Source of the DNA: Protonemura montana
Lineage: Eukaryota; Arthropoda; Insecta; Plecoptera; Nemouridae
Length of the DNA stretch: 64,000 nucleotides
Assembly: GCA_947568835.1 (NCBI GenBank)
Contig: OX387603.1
Coordinates: 12,238,651 to 12,302,650, forward strand
Direction of reading: 5' to 3'
Positions 59,806 through 64,000 of this stretch are shown in pieces; the first letter of the stretch is position 1, and every line of letters begins with the position of its first letter. The position numbers and the translations under genes were made by a program. Below the pieces are notes generated by a model, which was given only the letters and a program-made list of their open reading frames with translations, did not search any database and was not told the DNA's origin.

Positions 59806-62800
59806 CGCCCGCGCACACATCTCGGCCATGGGCCTGCCAGCTGCGCGTCTCCTGGCGCTGTCGCTTGCGCTCGCCGCCGCCAGCGCCGTCACCAACGACG
59901 CCCCGCGCTGGAGCCGCTCATCCTCCGACTGGATTCCAGTCCCCCGCGCAGTCGAGCCTGCCGTCCCCCGGTCAGCCGAGTCGCTAATTGCTGCCGAGTC
60001 TAGCCACGTGGGTAGCCTACTGACACCACCGCTACCCCAGGCCCTCGCCTTCGCACAGCCGCCCACCTTCCAGCCGCACAAACCGTTCCGCGAACCTCCG
60101 AGACAACTGCACGCCGCACCCACGCAGCACCAGTTCGTTCCGCAGCGCGAATTCGCGCAGTTCCCACCGCTGCGCACGCAGCAGTTTGGCTCAAACGCAC
60201 AGCGATTCCATGATGTCCGTCCATCGCCGCAGGCTGCTGAGCAAAACCAGCTGTTCTCGTACGAGAACTCAAATGGACAGCAGTTCCAAGGACAGGACAA
60301 CGCTGACCCCGCGACAAACTCCATCAACCAATTTCAAACCAACCAGTTCCAAGGCAACCAGTTCCAGCAGTTCCTAAGCGACGTCCAGGCACAGACCGCT
60401 GCTCCCCAGCGTCATCCTGTGCAACATACGAGCCCGTCGTCGGTTGGCGTAGAGGAGCAGAAACCGGACGTGCAGCTAGTGTACGTGCCAGTGGAGACAC
60501 TGCGTCAGCGGCAGGCGGCGTTGACCAGCACGACAACGACCAACGCACCGGTCACCACGACCAAGCCAGTACCGCACCAGCCACCACTGTCCGTTTACAT
60601 GGGCAAGGAGGGACATCTCGTCAACATCGCCGACGTCATTAAGGTGCTGAAAGACGCCAAGTCCATCGCCGTCCTGAACAGCGTCGGTCCCGACACCCCG
60701 CAGGTGTTCGTCGGTCCGTCGAACCTGAATCCTCCAGACAGCTACGCGAAGTTCGAGCTGCCGTACTTGTCATCGATCGAATCAAACCGTGTCGAGCGTA
60801 AGGTTGACCAGTTGCCATTTTTTGTGGCACCGTTGAACTTCAAGCCGCCGCCGGGATACTCGAAGATTCCGTTCCCAGCGCCCCACATTGGGTCGGTGGT
60901 TATTAGTAACCAGACCGAGGCGTTGAATTCGCAGGTGACGCCGTCAGCGCAGACGCTCGACGAGTACCTGGTGGAGGCGTCGAGGGGGCAGCACAGACAG
61001 CACCGGTTCCAGGAACCAGCGACGGCGACGGCGAACTCTGTTCAGCAAGGGGACGTCTTTTTGACGCCGAACCACGAGCAAAACAGGCAGACAAACCATC
61101 TAGCGGAACAGGAACAGCAGCTACCTGTCGTGAGACAGGAGACGCCGTTCCGTCAGCAAAATCATCAGCAAAACCAGCAACAACAACTTCCATTCGTCAG
61201 GCAAGAGTCGCAGTTCCACCAGCAACCCCAGGAGCAACAGGTCGAAGCCACAGCCGCGCCTCAAGAACAGTTCCAGCAGCAGCTCCCCCGCTTCCACCAG
61301 AACCAGCCGTTCCACCAAAACCAGTTCCACCAAAACCAACAGTTCCAGCCAAACCAACCGTTCCACCAAGCGCAACAATTCCAACAAACACCAACACCAT
61401 TCCCTGAACACTTCCAGTCAAGCACGCCGTTCCCATCGCAGTCCCACTTCCAGCAGCCCGGCCAGTTCTCCCAGAACTCCCAGTTCCCTCACAACCAGTT
61501 CCAGCCGTCGCCCCCCGCACCCCATTTCTTCCAGCACGTCACGCAGCCCGCCCCTGCTGCGCATGACTTTACCCCCAGCTCTTTCATCACCCAGAGCCCC
61601 CGGTTCCCCTCGCACTTCTCCACGCAATCAGCCACCGAAGCAGCCCCGGAAGTGAACCAGGAAGCCGTCGAACAACCCCAGGAAGAAGAGGAGGTTACCA
61701 CGCAAGCCCCCCGCCGACCTACCCAACGCACACGCCCTCGCACTACTCAGGCGCCTCCCGTCGAAGAAGAGCCATTGACGACTACTCGAAGACCTTACCA
61801 GCGGCGTCGCCCTGTGCACACCCGAGTCCAGGAAAGCGTGCAGACGGACGGGCAGGGCGAGGATCAGCAACGCATCAACTCGCCCCGTCCGCGCATCCGC
61901 AACTCGCACCGCGTGGTCGGCCATCGGCTGCCTGCGTTCCACAAGACCGAAGGGCAGCAGGAGCAGCAGCAGGAGCAGCACGCGGTCAGGACGGTGACGC
62001 ACAGGGCAAGGCCCCAGCAGGCGTTCACGACCGAGTCGACGACAACGACCGAAGTAACGTCGGAAGAGGTGGGTAACAAACGATACCTGATGCTAGATCT
62101 GTTTGAGACAGCTACTGGTATCATGAGCAAGGATTCGCGTTTCCGCTTATGTAGATTTTTACGATAGCTTGATCTCTTGTTCTTCAGTCAAATGGAACAC
62201 ACATTTCGGACTAGTTTGCGACGCCAGTAGCTTGCTCTCGGAATGTATTTGATGAGTGACACTCAATTATAATCGATGTTGCAGATCCAGTACCAACCGC
62301 AGCCGCAGCCGCAAGAACAAGACGGTGGCCTCAGCGTGGACCAGGGTTTGACCCTCGGCTTCCAAAACGCGTTGCTTCACTCCCCAACCCGCGGACCCCT
62401 CACCGACTACCAACAGCCCCCACAACGCGTCGCAGCAGAGATCCCCCAGCCCCAGGAAGAGCAACCCCTAGAAGCTCAGCAAGAATATGTACCACAGCAA
62501 CATGTGCAGCAACAAGAGGTGCTGCCCGAAGCCCAGCCAGTGCCGACGACCACGCACCGCGCAGAGTTCCACCGACAGCGCAGCCAGTTTTCTGCGCCGG
62601 CACGTACTCAGCAGCTCGACGGAATGCCACGTTTTGAGGTGCCTGTCAAAGTATCTGTCCAAAGACAAACAGAGGCGCCGCTGCCCGAAGACACGCCCCG
62701 ACCAGTCTTCTTGCGAACCCGTGGGCAGGTTCGACCCCCTCCAGCCCAAAGGCCTGCCGAGGTCGCCGCCGAAGAGCCCGAGGAGGAGTATGGTTTCCTT

Positions 62801-64000
62801 CGACCGATGAATTTCGCACCGTCAGTGCCGCAGCCTCCGCAAGTGGTGCCCGTTGAGCAGCTACCGGTAGAGCCTGAGGAGGTGAAGGTCGTCGAGGAGA
62901 TCCCAACGACAACGCCAGGCCGCAGGAAAAACTTCCGTGGTCGAACGAGGGCGCAGGTAGAAAGCACGACGAGCACGTCGTCGACGACCAGCGCGGTGAG
63001 ACGGCGCCCAGTGGATAGGCAACAGGTCAGGCTAACGAGTGTGCGCGGACGCGTGCGACGCCCATCGACTTCGACCGAGACGTCAGAGTCTTCCGATGCG
63101 TCGACAACCGAAAGGACGGTGCGACGGAGGCCAGGAAGTAGGTACACGACACAGTCTTCGGTTGAGGAAGGAGCGACGTCGCGCAAGTACGAGGCTCCCA
63201 GAGGCCGCGGATCAGCCAGCTTCCGGCGGCCGGCTGGTCAGGATTCGGCCACAACCAGCAGCTTCCGAGTGACCGTGCCCGACGAGCCTGAAAACTACCC
63301 ACCCGGTTTCGATTTGGCATCGCATAACAGCGCTCCACGACCGAGCTACGCGTTGAGCAGCGATTTGGAAGGCGGCTCTGAGAGCCAGTGGTCGTCAAAA
63401 CGGCTGCACTACGTCGCCGTCGACAACGCATCCACACCCGACGTCTATTTCACGAGCCCGGTTGTCACAACGACACCGTCCAGCAGCGAGTTCGTGACTG
63501 AAGTACCGGAAGTTTTTGTTGCTGAGCAGGTTGTTGCCGAGGTGGCGACTGTTGCCGAGGAGCCTAGAGCGCCTACGGCAAAGCCGGAAGAGAGCGTGAC
63601 GGAAGCCGATGTTTTGACGACGGTAGCCCCGATCGAGGAAGTGACAACGCTTGCCCTCGAAGAGGTTGACGATCAAGTCGTTCCAAAGGAGACAAAGACC
63701 GAGATTAAAAAGGCTGCCGACTATCACTTCCAGAAGAAGAACCCGTCCGGGCGAAGAGGACAGTGGGTCCGCGTGCGGAAAGTCGGAAGACCCGGAGACG
63801 TATTGGAGACGGCCGAGTCTCAGAATGTAGGGGCGCTCTCCAAGAACCAGCTGTCTAAGGGTAAGCCGGCACAAGATTCTTGGTCTTTGCCGCTGCCCCA
63901 CGAAGAGCTTGGCGATGTGATTTTTGACGTGCCCAAAATATCAGCTGTTGAGAGCTACAGCACCCTTGGACAAAACCTTCCAGAGGACTTTGAGCAAACT
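59806..64000 (+). CDS. Large secreted Gln/Pro/Thr-rich protein, 3' end beyond window
   Basis: Coding exon 1 begins after a splice acceptor (TCTGATTACAG|, exon from 59806), with the start ATG at 59828, and ends at 62068 (GAG|GTGGGT). Coding exon 2 starts at 62285 (GTTGCAG|) in the same phase and stays open for 572 codons to the window edge, giving at least 1319 aa. The signal peptide is MGLPAARLLALSLALAAASA. Gln/Phe/His/Asn-rich repeats (NQFQ, FHQNQPFHQ) follow, then a non-repetitive island at about residues 230-360 (SVYMGKEGHLVNIADVIKVL; NLNPPDSYAKFELPYLSSIE; PPPGYSKIPFPAPHIGSVV), more FHQNQ repeats, and Thr/Arg blocks (TTRRPYQRRRP, TTTTEVTSEE). Later come acidic/Val stretches and GRRGQWVRVRKVGRPGD. 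I infer an extracellular-matrix or cuticle-associated protein; no named orthologue is recognised. No transmembrane segment is visible so far. Confidence 0.78.
60800..61420 (+). repeat. Gln-rich FHQNQ tandem repeat region of the secreted protein
   Basis: Within coding exon 1, and densest at about 61270-61400, tandem Phe-His-Gln-Asn-Gln-Pro units and poly-Gln runs are encoded by CAG/CAA-rich DNA (TTCCACCAAAACCAG-type units). Such low-complexity arrays typically vary in copy number within a species. Confidence 0.6.

Noticed and set aside
59800-62130. Several long minus-strand ORFs opposite the secreted-protein exon, including Leu/Val-rich frames
   Set aside because: They arise from Gln/Pro/Asn-rich codons read on the opposite strand. 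They have no signal, domain or splice evidence.
1-64000. CRISPR array, operon or prokaryotic defence system
   Set aside because: The window is intron-rich eukaryotic DNA. The only regular repeats are a minisatellite, microsatellites and transposon termini.

Overview
This is a nuclear eukaryotic window, most likely from an arthropod (hexapod or crustacean). The genes carry spliceosomal introns with GT-AG borders, and one intron looks like a minor-spliceosome AT-AC intron. Exons are GC-richer than the AT-rich introns and spacers. A CR1/Jockey-type LINE, tRNA-derived repeats and short inverted-repeat elements are scattered through non-coding DNA. The last gene encodes a very long, secreted, Gln/Pro/Thr-rich protein of a style common among arthropod matrix or cuticle proteins. 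I cannot name the species.

The left 39 kb is a compact run of conserved housekeeping genes, each rebuilt exon by exon with matching splice phases. They are: a FAM193-family gene on the minus strand (708-8377, its 3' end lost off the left edge); TM2D2 on plus (8875-10020, divergent from FAM193); QDPR, dihydropteridine reductase, on minus (12467-17366, convergent with TM2D2); KCMF1, a ZZ-finger E3 ligase, on plus (17618-24971, head-to-head with QDPR about 250 bp away); PIGO, a GPI ethanolamine-phosphate transferase, on plus (26723-35935, with a 2.7 kb antisense LINE in one intron); and RBM8A/Y14, an exon junction complex core protein, on minus (38200-39009). They share no pathway. The arrangement is two divergent and two convergent gene pairs, which implies two short shared promoter regions.

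From about 39 to 51.7 kb the DNA is AT-rich with no convincing gene. It holds tRNA-like elements, a perfect 22-bp palindrome, an array of AP-1-like motifs, and a few weak ORFs, two of which could be secreted peptides. At 51.78 kb there is a TATA box followed by an exon-like stretch with no ATG that ends in a strong splice donor. I infer this is the promoter and 5' non-coding exon of the large secreted-protein gene, whose first coding exon starts about 7.8 kb downstream (59806). That gene stays open through a second coding exon to the right edge of the window.

The most interesting items are the AT-AC intron in KCMF1, a Cys-Lys-Thr-Pro-Pro minisatellite inside a FAM193 exon, the large secreted protein with a conserved non-repetitive island, and several foldback structures that could be small-RNA precursors or non-autonomous transposons. 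No CRISPR, operon or prokaryotic system is present.
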